A stretch of DNA of 64,000 nt from Paenarthrobacter sp. Z7-10 (GTDB lineage: Bacteria > Actinomycetota > Actinomycetes > Actinomycetales > Micrococcaceae), in NCBI RefSeq assembly GCF_026932795.1, contig NZ_JADPVH010000001.1, forward strand, positions 47,332-111,331, read 5' to 3'. The number at the start of each line of letters is the position of its first letter. Within the stretch, counting starts at the first letter, position 1. Positions 42,404 to 51,228 of the stretch are shown here, piece after piece. The position numbers and the translations under genes are program-made. The notes under the pieces are model-generated. The model was not told the origin of the DNA. It saw only the letters and a list, made by a program, of their open reading frames with translations, and ran no database searches.

Positions 42404-42643
42404 TTAGCCGCGGCCGGCGCCGGAGTAGGGCAGCAGGGCAACTTCGCGGGCGTTTTTAATGGCCTGAGCGATCTTGCGCTGTTCCTGGACGGTGACGCCA
42501 GTCACTCGACGGGCACGGATCTTTCCGCGGTCGGAGATGAACTTGCGCAGCAGTGCTACGTCCTTGTAGTCGATGACGGTGATGTCAGCGGCCTTCAAGG
42601 GATTGGACTTTGGTTTGGGCTTACGGAGTTCAGCCTTAGCCAT
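42404..42643 (-). CDS. rpsR: 30S ribosomal protein S18, cysteine-free form
   Basis: A 79-residue protein; the start at 42643 ([14 protein letters not shown]) has AAGGAG about eight bases upstream. The conserved core [20 protein letters not shown] and [19 protein letters not shown] is intact. It has no cysteine, so it is the zinc-independent form of S18; zinc-binding forms carry a Cys pattern near the N-terminus. It sits between ssb and rplI. Confidence 0.96.
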   Translation of the reverse strand: MAKAELRKPKPKSNPLKAADITVIDYKDVALLRKFISDRGKIRARRVTGVTVQEQRKIAQAIKNAREVALLPYSGAGRG

Positions 42644-42732
42644 CGTGGAGCTCCTTAGTGTTCGTGGAGCCCGTGGATATGGATCCGCGGGATGGTGGTG
42701 GCGGCGGTTGCCGCCTTGAGTAAAAGGTGGAG

Positions 42733-43281
42733 CTAGAAGGGGGGTTCCGAGGAATCCGAGCCGGATCCCCAGCCTGCCGAACCACCGGAGGGCGCACCCC
42801 ACGGGTCTTCGGCGGGCGAGGACTGGCTCTGGCCACCATTCCAGCCGGAGTTACCCGAGCCGGAATTGCCGCCGCCACCGCTGCCGCCGCCAAAGTTGCC
42901 GTTCCCACCGCCGGAGCGCTGGGTGCGGTTGACTTTCGCCGAGGCGTAACGCAACGAGGGGCCGATTTCGTCGACCTCCAGTTCCATCACGGTTCGCTTT
43001 TCGCCTTCTTTGGTTTCGTAGGAACGCGACTTCAGCCGGCCATTGACAACGACCCGGGTTCCCTTAGTCAGGGATTCCGCGACGTTTTCGGCCGCTTCGC
43101 GCCAGACCGATGCGCGCAGGAACAGCGTTTCGCCGTCCTTCCACTCATTGGACTGGCGGTCAAAAGTCCGCGGAGTGGATGCAATGGTAAAATTCGCCAC
43201 TGCTGATCCGGACGGTGTGAACCGCAGTTCCGGATCACTGGTGAGATTACCGATGACGGTAATTGTGGTCTCGCCTGCCAT
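42733..43281 (-). CDS. ssb: Single-stranded DNA-binding protein
   Basis: A 182-residue protein. Residues 1-110 are the OB fold ([20 protein letters not shown]); the rest is a Gly/Ser/Asn-rich disordered linker. The C-terminal tip SDSSEPPF keeps the acidic and Pro-Phe features that bind partner proteins, though it is less acidic than DDIPF. It lies between rpsF and rpsR, as in many bacteria. Confidence 0.96.
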   Translation of the reverse strand: MAGETTITVIGNLTSDPELRFTPSGSAVANFTIASTPRTFDRQSNEWKDGETLFLRASVWREAAENVAESLTKGTRVVVNGRLKSRSYETKEGEKRTVMELEVDEIGPSLRYASAKVNRTQRSGGGNGNFGGGSGGGGNSGSGNSGWNGGQSQSSPAEDPWGAPSGGSAGWGSGSDSSEPPF

Positions 43282-43334
43282 CTGCTGCCTCCTGGTCTGT
43301 TCCTGCGGGTAAGGACGGGAAAGTGTTGCCGACG

Positions 43335-43640
43335 TTACTCGGCTGCGACCTTCTGGTCCTCGGGACGGGTGATCTTCACGCGCAGGATGGTCTCGGCGAG
43401 GCCCAACTGGCGGTCAAGTTCCTGTGTGGTAGCCGGAGCTGCGGTGAAATTCACCACGGCGTAGATACCTTCGGTCTTCTTCTGGATTTCGTAGGCCAGC
43501 CGACGACGGCCCCAAATGTCAACCTTGTCGATGGTTCCACCATCGGTGGTGATGACACTGAGGAACTTCTGAAGCGACGGCTCAACGGTACGCTCTTCGA
43601 CCTCGGGGTCGATGATTACCATTAATTCGTAAGGACGCAT
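43335..43640 (-). CDS. rpsF: 30S ribosomal protein S6
   Basis: A 101-residue protein; start at 43640 ([17 protein letters not shown]) has AAAGGAGGTG about nine bases upstream. The conserved [19 protein letters not shown] segment is present. It is the first gene of the operon with ssb, rpsR and rplI. A hairpin lies about 30 bases upstream in the leader. Confidence 0.97.
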   Translation of the reverse strand: MRPYELMVIIDPEVEERTVEPSLQKFLSVITTDGGTIDKVDIWGRRRLAYEIQKKTEGIYAVVNFTAAPATTQELDRQLGLAETILRVKITRPEDQKVAAE

Positions 43641-43669
43641 GTGTGAACCCACCTCCTTTGGGCTAAACG

Positions 43670-43688
43670 GTTACGGTACTTCCGTAAC
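43670..43688 (-). promoter_or_regulatory. Leader hairpin upstream of rpsF
   Basis: On the minus strand GTTACGG, AAGTA, CCGTAAC form a perfect 7-bp stem with a five-base loop, about 30 bases before the rpsF start. Many bacteria control rpsF by binding of the S6-S18 complex to a leader hairpin that carries a CCG element; the sequence here has CCG and could be such a site, but I cannot match the full consensus. Confidence 0.35.
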
Positions 43689-43860
43689 AGGAGGTTCATT
43701 TGCGGTGCCTGCTGCGCACAAACCGGTATTTCCCCGGTGCGGGCGCCAGCACAGACTTGAATATCTTACCGTACCGGCGGCATCGGCCCGAACCAGCTGT
43801 GCATAACCATCCGTTGTCCGGGGCGGCCCTCCGGCGGCAGAACGGCCGGCGGACGGCGGG

Positions 43861-45144
43861 TCAGACGATGGTGCGGAAGAACACCTCGGCCACCCGGGTC
43901 AGCCGGTGCGGGTCTTCCACGCCGCAAAGCTCCCGGGCCGAATGCATGGACAGCAGCGGGGTGCCCACGTCCACGGTGCGGATGCCGAGCCTTGTCGCGG
44001 TCAGTGGACCGATGGTCGAACCGCACGGCATGACGTTGTTGGACACGAATTCCTGATACGGAATGCTCTCCTGCCGGCACAGACGCGCCCAAATGGCCGC
44101 CCCCGCCGCATCCGTAGCATAGCGCTGGTTGGCATTGATCTTCAGCAGCGGCCCGCCGTTGAGGATTGGACGGTTCGCCGGGTCGTGCCGCTCCGGATAA
44201 TTCGGGTGGATGGCATGGCCGGCGTCGGCGGAGACGCAGAAGGAGTTGTTGAAGGCCCGACGGCGTTCACTTACCGTCGCGCCGAGGCCGTCGGAGATGC
44301 GGGTCAGGACGTCTTCCAGCACCGGACCGCACGCGCCCGAGCGGGAGGAACTACCCACTTCTTCGTGATCGAATGCCGCCAGAACGGCTATCGGACCCTC
44401 AGCCGGCTGCTGGTCGGCCGCGGCGATCAGGGCCACCAGGCCGGCATGCACGGAGGAGAGATTATCGAGTCGGCCGGAGGCAAAAAACTCGTTTGCCGCA
44501 CCGAACAACGCGCCGTCCTGGGTGTCCGCCGCGACGATATCGTAGCCGCCGATATCGCCGGCCCGCACCCCGGCCCGTTCCGCCAGCAGGCCGATCAGAT
44601 CCGAGGTCTCAGGTTCACCGAGACCCCAGATCGGATTCATGTGCTGCTGCTTATCAAGTTTCAAACCCTCCCCAACGCCGCGGTCAAGGTGAATGGCCAG
44701 CTGTGGAAAACGCAGCAGCGGACCAGTTCTCACCAGTGTCTCGGTGCCATCCAGGGCCACCAGCCGCCCGGCCAACTGGAGTTCGCGGTCCAGCCAGGAA
44801 TTGAGCAGTGGTCCGCCGTAGACCTCCACCCCGGCCTGCAACCAGCCAAACCGGCCGGTGCCCGGCTTGGGTTTGAGCTTGAAGGAGGGCGAGTCCGTGT
44901 GCGCACCCACGATATTGAATCCGCTCACCGCGGTGGCGTTGGCGGGCACCAGCCACGCAATCAGGGCCCCGTCCCGGATCACGAAGAACCGCCCGGGTGC
45001 CGCGTCCCACGCGTCCGCCTCGTGCAGCCGGGTGAAACCAGCGGCGCTCAGCCGGGCGCCGGCTTCGTGCGCTGCATGGAAGCTCGACGGCGAGGCCCCG
45101 ACGTAGGTGGCGAGGTCCTGGATGTGGTTAACGGCAGCTGTCAT
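43861..45144 (-). CDS. apeB: M18 family aminopeptidase
   Basis: A 427-residue dinuclear zinc aminopeptidase. The metal-binding pattern is readable: GAHTDSPSFKLKP (His, Asp), FDHEEVGSSSRSGA (catalytic Glu-Glu), the Asp in SADAGHAIHPNY, and a C-terminal His in LLSMHSARELCG. It likely removes N-terminal residues from peptides in the cytoplasm. The ATG at 45144 gives MTAAVNHIQDL; a TTG at 45156 is in frame. It starts 12 bases after the stop of the upstream response regulator, so it may be read from that operon. Confidence 0.93.
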   Translation of the reverse strand: MTAAVNHIQDLATYVGASPSSFHAAHEAGARLSAAGFTRLHEADAWDAAPGRFFVIRDGALIAWLVPANATAVSGFNIVGAHTDSPSFKLKPKPGTGRFGWLQAGVEVYGGPLLNSWLDRELQLAGRLVALDGTETLVRTGPLLRFPQLAIHLDRGVGEGLKLDKQQHMNPIWGLGEPETSDLIGLLAERAGVRAGDIGGYDIVAADTQDGALFGAANEFFASGRLDNLSSVHAGLVALIAAADQQPAEGPIAVLAAFDHEEVGSSSRSGACGPVLEDVLTRISDGLGATVSERRRAFNNSFCVSADAGHAIHPNYPERHDPANRPILNGGPLLKINANQRYATDAAGAAIWARLCRQESIPYQEFVSNNVMPCGSTIGPLTATRLGIRTVDVGTPLLSMHSARELCGVEDPHRLTRVAEVFFRTIV

Positions 45145-45156
45145 ACAGCGATTCAA

Positions 45157-45837
45157 TCAAAGATCCGGGTGGCTGGGGACCACCAGGCCCGATTCGTAGG
45201 CGTAGACCACCACCTGGACCCGGTCACGCAGCGAGAGTTTGGTCAGGATCCGCCGGACATGGGTCTTCACCGTCGCCTCGGACAGATGGAACTTGTGCGC
45301 GATTTCGGCATTGGAAAGACCGGCCGCGATGGCCGGCAGCACCTCTGTTTCGCGCGGTGTCAGGTCCTTCAGCAGCGGATCTGCGGCCACAGCAGGGCGG
45401 CGTGGCCTGGAGCGGACAAAGTTCTCCACTAAACGTGCCGTGACGCGCGGGGCCACCACCGCGTCCCCGCTGGCCACCAGCCGGACCGCCTGCGCCAGTT
45501 CGGCTGGCGCCACATCCTTGAGCAGGAAAGCACTGGCTCCGGCCCGCAGACCCGAGAAAGCATACTCGTCCAGGTCGAACGTGGTCAGGATGATGATACG
45601 GGCCGCGGCTCCAGAGGCCGTGATGGCCCTGGTTGCCTCAATGCCATCCAGCACCGGCATCCGGACGTCCATCAGCACCACGTCGGGATTGAGCTGCGCC
45701 ACCAAGGCCACGGCTTCGGCGCCGTCGCCAGCCTCGCCCACCACCTCCAGGTCCGGCTCGCCCTCCAGAATCAGCCGGAAACCCATCCGCAGCAGCCGCT
45801 GGTCGTCGACCAGCAGCACCGAGATCCGCCGGTCCAT
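45157..45837 (-). CDS. NarL/LuxR-type response regulator
   Basis: A 226-residue regulator. The receiver domain carries LLVDDQRLLRMGF and the phospho-acceptor Asp57 in VVLMDVRMPVLDG; the C-terminal LuxR helix-turn-helix reads LTPRETEVLPAIAAGLSNAE, with IAHKFHLSEATVKTHVRRIL. The start at 45837 (MDRRISVLLV) lies within the last 67 bp of the sensor kinase gene, so the two are coupled. The likely targets are the nearby ABC exporter genes. Confidence 0.92.
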   Translation of the reverse strand: MDRRISVLLVDDQRLLRMGFRLILEGEPDLEVVGEAGDGAEAVALVAQLNPDVVLMDVRMPVLDGIEATRAITASGAAARIIILTTFDLDEYAFSGLRAGASAFLLKDVAPAELAQAVRLVASGDAVVAPRVTARLVENFVRSRPRRPAVAADPLLKDLTPRETEVLPAIAAGLSNAEIAHKFHLSEATVKTHVRRILTKLSLRDRVQVVVYAYESGLVVPSHPDL

Positions 45838-47054
45838 TCCGGCCACCGGATGGGCCGTGCTGCCCGCCGAACCGCCGCCGTTGCTGATGCCACCTCCGCG
45901 CAGCCGTTCGTGCCGCCGCTGGCCGGGCACTTTAAGACGGCATCGACCCGCCATCCGCCAGCTTGCCCCGGGCCGGCCGAGACCGTTCCCGAGAAAATGC
46001 TGGCACGTTCCTTCATACCGATGATTCCCTGCCCCGTTCCCACCGACGCCACCGCCACCAAGGGCCCGCCGCCGTCGTCGGACACCGTCAGACGCACCAC
46101 CGGGTGCAGGTGAACTATCTGCACCTGCACCCGCGACACCGCCCGTCCATAGCGAAGCACATTGGTCAGCGACTCCTGCAGGATCCGGTAAACAGCCAGC
46201 GCAAAAGCCGGATCGGCCGGCAGCACCGGGCCCGTCGTCGCCACCGCGAGCGGCAGTCCGGCGGTTCGGAATCCCTCGAAAAGCGCTTCCAGCCCGGCGT
46301 GTTCGGGCAGCGGCCGGCGCCCCGCGGTTTCCGGCGGGCTGTCCTGATGCAGCACTCCCAATACCCGCCGCATGTCAGCCAGCGCCATGCGGCCGGTCTG
46401 GGACAGGTCCGCGAGAACCTCCGCGGCGCGTTCCGGACTGCGTCTGACCACCACGGCGGCGCCATCGGAGAGCGCGATCATCACGGTCAGGGAATGCGCC
46501 ACCACGTCATGCATCTCACGGGCAATCCGGTTCCGCTCGGAGACCGAGGCCAGCCGGGCATTCCGCTCCGCCCAAGCCCGCAGCTCCCCTTCGTGCTCCC
46601 GATCGCGCCGCACCCCGATGCCGATCCCGGTGGCGATGACGTTGGACAGCAGCACCACAACAGCGGTGACCACGCCCGCGAGCGCACGCTCGGGACCGGC
46701 AGGAAGCGGCACGTCCTGCGGCAGCTCGAAGAAGAAAACGAACACAATTATCAGCGGCAAACTGACGGCGGCAGTAGTGATGAAACTGAAAGCCCGGGTG
46801 CGCCGCACCGCCACCGCATACAGACCGAACCACAGGCTCAGGCCGGTATTGCTGGCGAAGGGCTCCAGCAGCAATAGAGCTGTCTCGACAACCGCCAGCA
46901 GGGCAACCACGGCAACCGGACGGAACCGGCGGAACATCAGGGCAGCGGCGGACACGATCGTCAGGACCAGGTGCAGCGGATGGCCCACGAGCAGCTGCGC
47001 AACGACGACGGCCACTGAGGCCAGCAGGTAGACCACCACAATAACCAGGTCCAT
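45771..47054 (-). CDS. Sensor histidine kinase, HisKA_3 type
   Basis: A 427-residue membrane kinase. Four to five hydrophobic segments fill residues 1-148, then the HisKA_3 motif RNRIAREMHDVVAHSLTVMI carries the phospho-acceptor His182, and the HATPase segment has QESLTNVLRYG and VSDDGGGP. The last 67 bp overlap the regulator, giving a basic Arg/Trp-rich tail that is not typical of the domain. The 5' end is unclear: upstream, in frame, the sequence reads FRRYFYEHQRV before the Met, as in related kinases, but no good start is found in that frame. A frame change near 47088 would link it to an ATG at 47167. Confidence 0.85.
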   Translation of the reverse strand: MDLVIVVVYLLASVAVVVAQLLVGHPLHLVLTIVSAAALMFRRFRPVAVVALLAVVETALLLLEPFASNTGLSLWFGLYAVAVRRTRAFSFITTAAVSLPLIIVFVFFFELPQDVPLPAGPERALAGVVTAVVVLLSNVIATGIGIGVRRDREHEGELRAWAERNARLASVSERNRIAREMHDVVAHSLTVMIALSDGAAVVVRRSPERAAEVLADLSQTGRMALADMRRVLGVLHQDSPPETAGRRPLPEHAGLEALFEGFRTAGLPLAVATTGPVLPADPAFALAVYRILQESLTNVLRYGRAVSRVQVQIVHLHPVVRLTVSDDGGGPLVAVASVGTGQGIIGMKERASIFSGTVSAGPGQAGGWRVDAVLKCPASGGTNGCAEVASATAAVRRAARPIRWPEWTGGSRCCWSTTSGCCGWVSG

Positions 47055-47203
47055 GACGCGCTGGTGTTCGTAGAAATAGCGCCGGAACGTGCCCCGGCGG
47101 TGGCGGAGAACTCGGCCACCGAGGTGCCGCCTGCCGCCGCCGTTCCTGCCTCCCCGGTTCCGCTCATCGCCGCCGGTCCGGTTGCCCGCTCTGGCCAGCC
47201 AGC

Positions 47204-48112
47204 TTAGACGTCCCGCTTCTTGAGCAGAAGCACCGCAGGGATCAGGAACAGCAGAATCCAGCCAACAAAGATCAGCGCCCCGGCGCCGGGATCGATAAAG
47301 CCATCGCGGTGGCCGATTTCCAGCATCCGTCCGCCGGCGACGCTGGGAACGTATTCGTTCACATGCTGCCAGAATTCGCCCGGGACCAGTCCCAGCAGCT
47401 GAGTGGCGAAGGGCATCACAAAGAACAGCGCGACCAAAATGATGATGCCGCCGGCCGAGTTGCGCAGCAGCGCCCCCATGGACAGCCCGATCAAAGCAAC
47501 CCCGGCCACATACAGGCCGCCGAGGAGGATGCCCCGCAGCACGCCGTCGCGCTGCAGGTCCATGTCCACGCCATACGCTTTCAGGATCGGGATGGAAATC
47601 AGGAAGGTGATGAAGGCAGCCACGATGGTCAGGACGTAGGAGACAGCCACCAGCACTATCGCCTTGGCAGCGAATGCCGGCAGCCGCTTGGGAACGGCCG
47701 TGAAGGTGGAGCGGATCATGCCGGTGGCAAATTCGGAGGAGATGAACAGCACCGCGAGCGCTCCGAGGATAAGTATGCCCAGCTGCAGACCCGCATTGGG
47801 CACCCCGTAAATCTCAAATCCGGCCGGCAGCGAGTGTTCGGCCGCCGTTTCGCTCATCGGGACAGCCGCCGGTGCGATGGCGCCGTCTCCGCGCGGAATT
47901 CCGCCGGACTGCATGATCTGCTCCAGCACGGTGCCCCGCAGCCAGGCGGCCATGGCCCCGACACCGATTACGGCCACCAGGGCCAGGATCAGCAGCAACC
48001 GGGTGGACATCAGCGAGCGGAATTTGATCCACTCGCTCTTGAGGACACCGACAAAGCTGACGCCGGCGGTGCCCGCCTGGGACGGAACGGCGGCGGTGGT
48101 TGAGGTGCTCAT
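47204..48112 (-). CDS. ABC-2 type transporter permease
   Basis: A 302-residue permease with six hydrophobic segments and a large outside loop after the first helix (residues about 55-115). The N-terminal KSEWIKFRSLMSTRLLLILA pattern is typical of ABC-2 exporters. It overlaps the ATPase stop by four bases. It probably exports a drug, peptide or lipid. The downstream sensor kinase and regulator may control it. Confidence 0.88.
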   Translation of the reverse strand: MSTSTTAAVPSQAGTAGVSFVGVLKSEWIKFRSLMSTRLLLILALVAVIGVGAMAAWLRGTVLEQIMQSGGIPRGDGAIAPAAVPMSETAAEHSLPAGFEIYGVPNAGLQLGILILGALAVLFISSEFATGMIRSTFTAVPKRLPAFAAKAIVLVAVSYVLTIVAAFITFLISIPILKAYGVDMDLQRDGVLRGILLGGLYVAGVALIGLSMGALLRNSAGGIIILVALFFVMPFATQLLGLVPGEFWQHVNEYVPSVAGGRMLEIGHRDGFIDPGAGALIFVGWILLFLIPAVLLLKKRDV

Positions 48113-49059
48113 GGTCCCTTATTTCCTTTTTCGGTTGCGGCACCAGCCGGGGCCAGTGAGTGCGAGTGGTACTCCACCTCGTCCTTGGTCAGGTCGAAGT
48201 AGGCATCCTCCAACGAGCCGTTCATCGGCGTGAGTTCGTAGATCAGCACCTGGTTGTCCAGGGCGATCCGGGCGATCTGGGTGGGAACAAGGCCGGTGAT
48301 CTCCAGGGTTTCGTGTTCCTTGTTGTCCACCGTGACACCGTGCCCGGCCAGCAGCCGGCCCAGCTCGGTGGCCTGTTGCGTCCGCACCCGGGTGCGCGCC
48401 TCCGCGGTGCCCGCAATAATGTCCTTCACCGGCGCGTCGGCAATAATGCGTCCCCGGCCAATCACAATCAGGTGGTCGGCCGTCTGGGCCATCTCGCTCA
48501 TCAGGTGTGAGGACAGGAACACCGTTTTGCCCTGGCCGGCCAGGTAGCGGACCAGGTTGCGGACCCAGAGAACTCCCTCCGGGTCCAGCCCGTTGACCGG
48601 CTCATCCAGGATCAGGGTCTGCGGATCGCCCAGCAGCGCAGCCGCAATGCCCAGGCGCTGACCCATGCCCAGCGAAAAACCGCCGGCCTTCTTCCTGGCC
48701 ACCTGTGTAAGCCCCGTCATTTCGATGACGTCGTGCACGCGGCTGGTCGGGATCTGGTGGGTAGCCGCCATGGCCAGCAGGTGGTTATAGGCGCTGCGGC
48801 TGGTGTGCACGGCTTTGGCGTCGAGCAGGGCCCCGACTTGATGCAGCGGGTCTCGGTGCCGGGCGAACGGCAGGCCGTTGACGGTGACGGAGCCGGCAGA
48901 GGGCCGGTCCAGGCCCACGATCATGCGCATCGTCGTCGATTTACCGGCCCCATTGGGCCCGAGGAAGCCCGTCACTTGGCCCGGTTTCACGGTGAATGTC
49001 ACACCGGCGACGGCGGTCTTGTCGCCGTAGTTTTTGGCGAGGTTTAGTGCCTCGATCAT
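48109..49059 (-). CDS. ABC transporter ATP-binding protein
   Basis: A 316-residue ATPase. Walker A is GPNGAGKST (about 33-41), the signature FSLGMGQRL, and Walker B LILDEPVNGLDPEG. The C-terminal segment of about 90 residues is the usual extension of CcmA-type exporters. Start at 49059. It is coupled to the permease that follows by an ATGA overlap. Confidence 0.92.
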   Translation of the reverse strand: MIEALNLAKNYGDKTAVAGVTFTVKPGQVTGFLGPNGAGKSTTMRMIVGLDRPSAGSVTVNGLPFARHRDPLHQVGALLDAKAVHTSRSAYNHLLAMAATHQIPTSRVHDVIEMTGLTQVARKKAGGFSLGMGQRLGIAAALLGDPQTLILDEPVNGLDPEGVLWVRNLVRYLAGQGKTVFLSSHLMSEMAQTADHLIVIGRGRIIADAPVKDIIAGTAEARTRVRTQQATELGRLLAGHGVTVDNKEHETLEITGLVPTQIARIALDNQVLIYELTPMNGSLEDAYFDLTKDEVEYHSHSLAPAGAATEKGNKGP

Positions 49060-49211
49060 CTGTACATCCTCTTTTACATCGAATTGCCGTGCCCGGCTTG
49101 ACGCCGAATATGGACTGCGCTTCCCACGCTATCCATTAGATGGCTCGATATCTTCGACCTCCGGGATGATCCTGGGCACGGCCCGGTACTCCGCAGGGAT
49201 GACCTGCGCTG

Positions 49212-50039
49212 CTAGCGGGAACTGATCGAAGCGAATTTCCTGATGCACAGCGGGACGAAAATCACCAGCATCACCAGCGCGCCTATGAGGACCGTCCCCA
49301 CGGCATGCTCAATGGGCCAGGCGTCAGGTACCGGGGCGGACCCGAGGTTGCCGAACAGCTTGCGTGCCGCGTGGACCAGCGCGGAAACTGGATTCCAGTC
49401 CGCGAATACCTGCAGCGGCCCGGGCAGGTTACTGGACTGGACGAAGGCGTTGGAGATGAAGGTGAGCGGAAACAGGACCATGAATGAGGCGTTGTTGATC
49501 GCCTCGGGCGTCTTCACTGTCATGCCAAGCAGGGCCATCACCCAGCTGAACGCGTACGAAAACAGCAGCAGCAGCCCAACGCCTGCCAGGAATGAGGGAA
49601 CTGTCGCGTTCACGCGCCAGCCCACCACCAACCCCGTCGCCATCATGATCAGCACCGAAATTGCGTTCAGCACCAGATCACTGTTGGTGCGCCCGATCAG
49701 CACGGCGGACGGACTCATCGGCAGGGTTCGGAACCGGTCGATGATGCCCGCTTTCAAATCCTGTGCCATCGCGGAGCCGGAAAACGTTGAACCGAACACC
49801 ACGGTCTGACCGAAGATCCCCGCCATCAAGTACTGCGTGTAGTCCGTCCCCTTGACCGCAATTGATCCGCCGTACACCTGGCTGAAGAGCAGCACGAACA
49901 TAATCGGCTGCAGCACTGCGAACAGCAGCATGTCCGGGGACCGCTTCATTTTAATCAGGTTGCGTTTCGTCACGATCCATCCATCTGAGGCCCACATAGC
50001 CACGGGATGGAGCTGCAGTGGGACTAAGGCGGCGCTCAA
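49212..50039 (-). CDS. ABC-2 type transporter permease, DrrB-like
   Basis: A 275-residue six-helix permease of the DrrB/NodJ type. The start is TTG 50039, overlapping the stop of the ATPase by four bases (TTGA). The motif LMAGIFGQTVVFGSTFSGSA is characteristic of the group. Daunorubicin-exporter-like pairs in actinobacteria export antibiotics or other hydrophobic compounds; the substrate here is unknown. Confidence 0.9.
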   Translation of the reverse strand: MSAALVPLQLHPVAMWASDGWIVTKRNLIKMKRSPDMLLFAVLQPIMFVLLFSQVYGGSIAVKGTDYTQYLMAGIFGQTVVFGSTFSGSAMAQDLKAGIIDRFRTLPMSPSAVLIGRTNSDLVLNAISVLIMMATGLVVGWRVNATVPSFLAGVGLLLLFSYAFSWVMALLGMTVKTPEAINNASFMVLFPLTFISNAFVQSSNLPGPLQVFADWNPVSALVHAARKLFGNLGSAPVPDAWPIEHAVGTVLIGALVMLVIFVPLCIRKFASISSR

Positions 50040-51088
50040 TTGGCCTGCTCCAATTTCTTCTCAGCTCTCTTTTCCGCCTTTTTCTTCACTTTCTTCTCCG
50101 CCACGGATTTCTCCGCAGCAGCGTCATCCGCGTTCGCCTCTTCCTCGGCGATATGCCCGGTGAGCCTGAGGAACACATCGTCCAGCGTGGGCCGGCGGAT
50201 TCCGGCGTCGTGCAATTCAATTCCCGCCGCGTTCAGCTCACCCAGCATCCGGTGCAGCGACGATGGGCCGTTGACCACGCCCACGGTGAGGCTTCGTCCG
50301 TCACTGCCCAGCGAGGGCACGCCGTCGCCATGGCGGACCAGGATGTCCCGCGCCGCGTCGGCGTCGTCCTGCCCGATCAGCGTAACTTCAACGCGGTGGC
50401 CCCCGATCTGGGCCTTGAGCTCATCCGCCGTGCCCTCCGCGATGACCTTCCCATCGTCGATCACGGAGATGCCGTCCGCCAGCTGATCGGCCTCCTCCAG
50501 ATACTGTGTGGTCAGCAGCAGCGTGGTGCCGTCGGCCACCAGCGACTTGATCACCTCCCACATGGCGAGCCGTCCGTGCGGGTCCAGGCCCGTGGTGGGT
50601 TCGTCCAGGAAAAGGACTTTGGGCCGGATCACCAGGGCACCGGCCAAGTCGATCCGCCGGCGCATTCCGCCGGAAAATCCCTTTACCGGACGGTTCTGGG
50701 CCGCGGTCAGCTCGAACATCTCAATCAGCTCGCTGGCACGCTGCTTGGCCGACTTCGCGCTGAGATGGTAGAGCCGTCCGACCATTTCCAGGTTCTCAAA
50801 TCCCGTCAGGTTTTCGTCAACTGCGGCATACTGTCCCGAGACGCCGATGATCCGGCGGGCAGCCTTGGGATCACGCAACACATCGATGCCCGCAATCGAT
50901 GCCGACCCGCCGTCGGGCCTGGTCAGTGTGGTCAGTACCTTGACCGTCGTCGTCTTGCCTGCGCCGTTAGGCCCCAGCAACGCCTTCACCGTGCCTTCCG
51001 GAACCGAAAGTGTCAGTCCGTCCAGAGCGTGGACCGGCCCACCTTTGGCCTTATAGACCTTCGTCAGGCCCGCCGCCTCAATCAACAT
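50036..51088 (-). CDS. ABC transporter ATP-binding protein, DrrA family
   Basis: A 350-residue ATPase of the daunorubicin-resistance type. The start at 51088 (MLIEAAGLTKVYKAKGGPVH) is a typical start; the Met 13 residues upstream is less likely. Walker A GPNGAGKTTTVK, signature FSGGMRRRIDLAG and Walker B VLFLDEPTTGLDP are readable. The last 35 residues are Lys/Glu/Ala-rich (AEKSVAEKKVKKKAEKRAEK), an unusual charged tail. It is coupled to the DrrB-like permease. Confidence 0.92.
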   Translation of the reverse strand: MLIEAAGLTKVYKAKGGPVHALDGLTLSVPEGTVKALLGPNGAGKTTTVKVLTTLTRPDGGSASIAGIDVLRDPKAARRIIGVSGQYAAVDENLTGFENLEMVGRLYHLSAKSAKQRASELIEMFELTAAQNRPVKGFSGGMRRRIDLAGALVIRPKVLFLDEPTTGLDPHGRLAMWEVIKSLVADGTTLLLTTQYLEEADQLADGISVIDDGKVIAEGTADELKAQIGGHRVEVTLIGQDDADAARDILVRHGDGVPSLGSDGRSLTVGVVNGPSSLHRMLGELNAAGIELHDAGIRRPTLDDVFLRLTGHIAEEEANADDAAAEKSVAEKKVKKKAEKRAEKKLEQAN

Positions 51089-51228
51089 CCGCTGCCTTCT
51101 TCCCAAACCTACCGGCTTTGCCTGCACGAAAGTGAACTACATCACAGGGTACCTTCCCACGCCCTGCCGCGGGGAGTTAAGGACGGGTAAAAGCGGCGCG
51201 TTCCGGTCAGCCTCCGCGGCGGCGGCGG

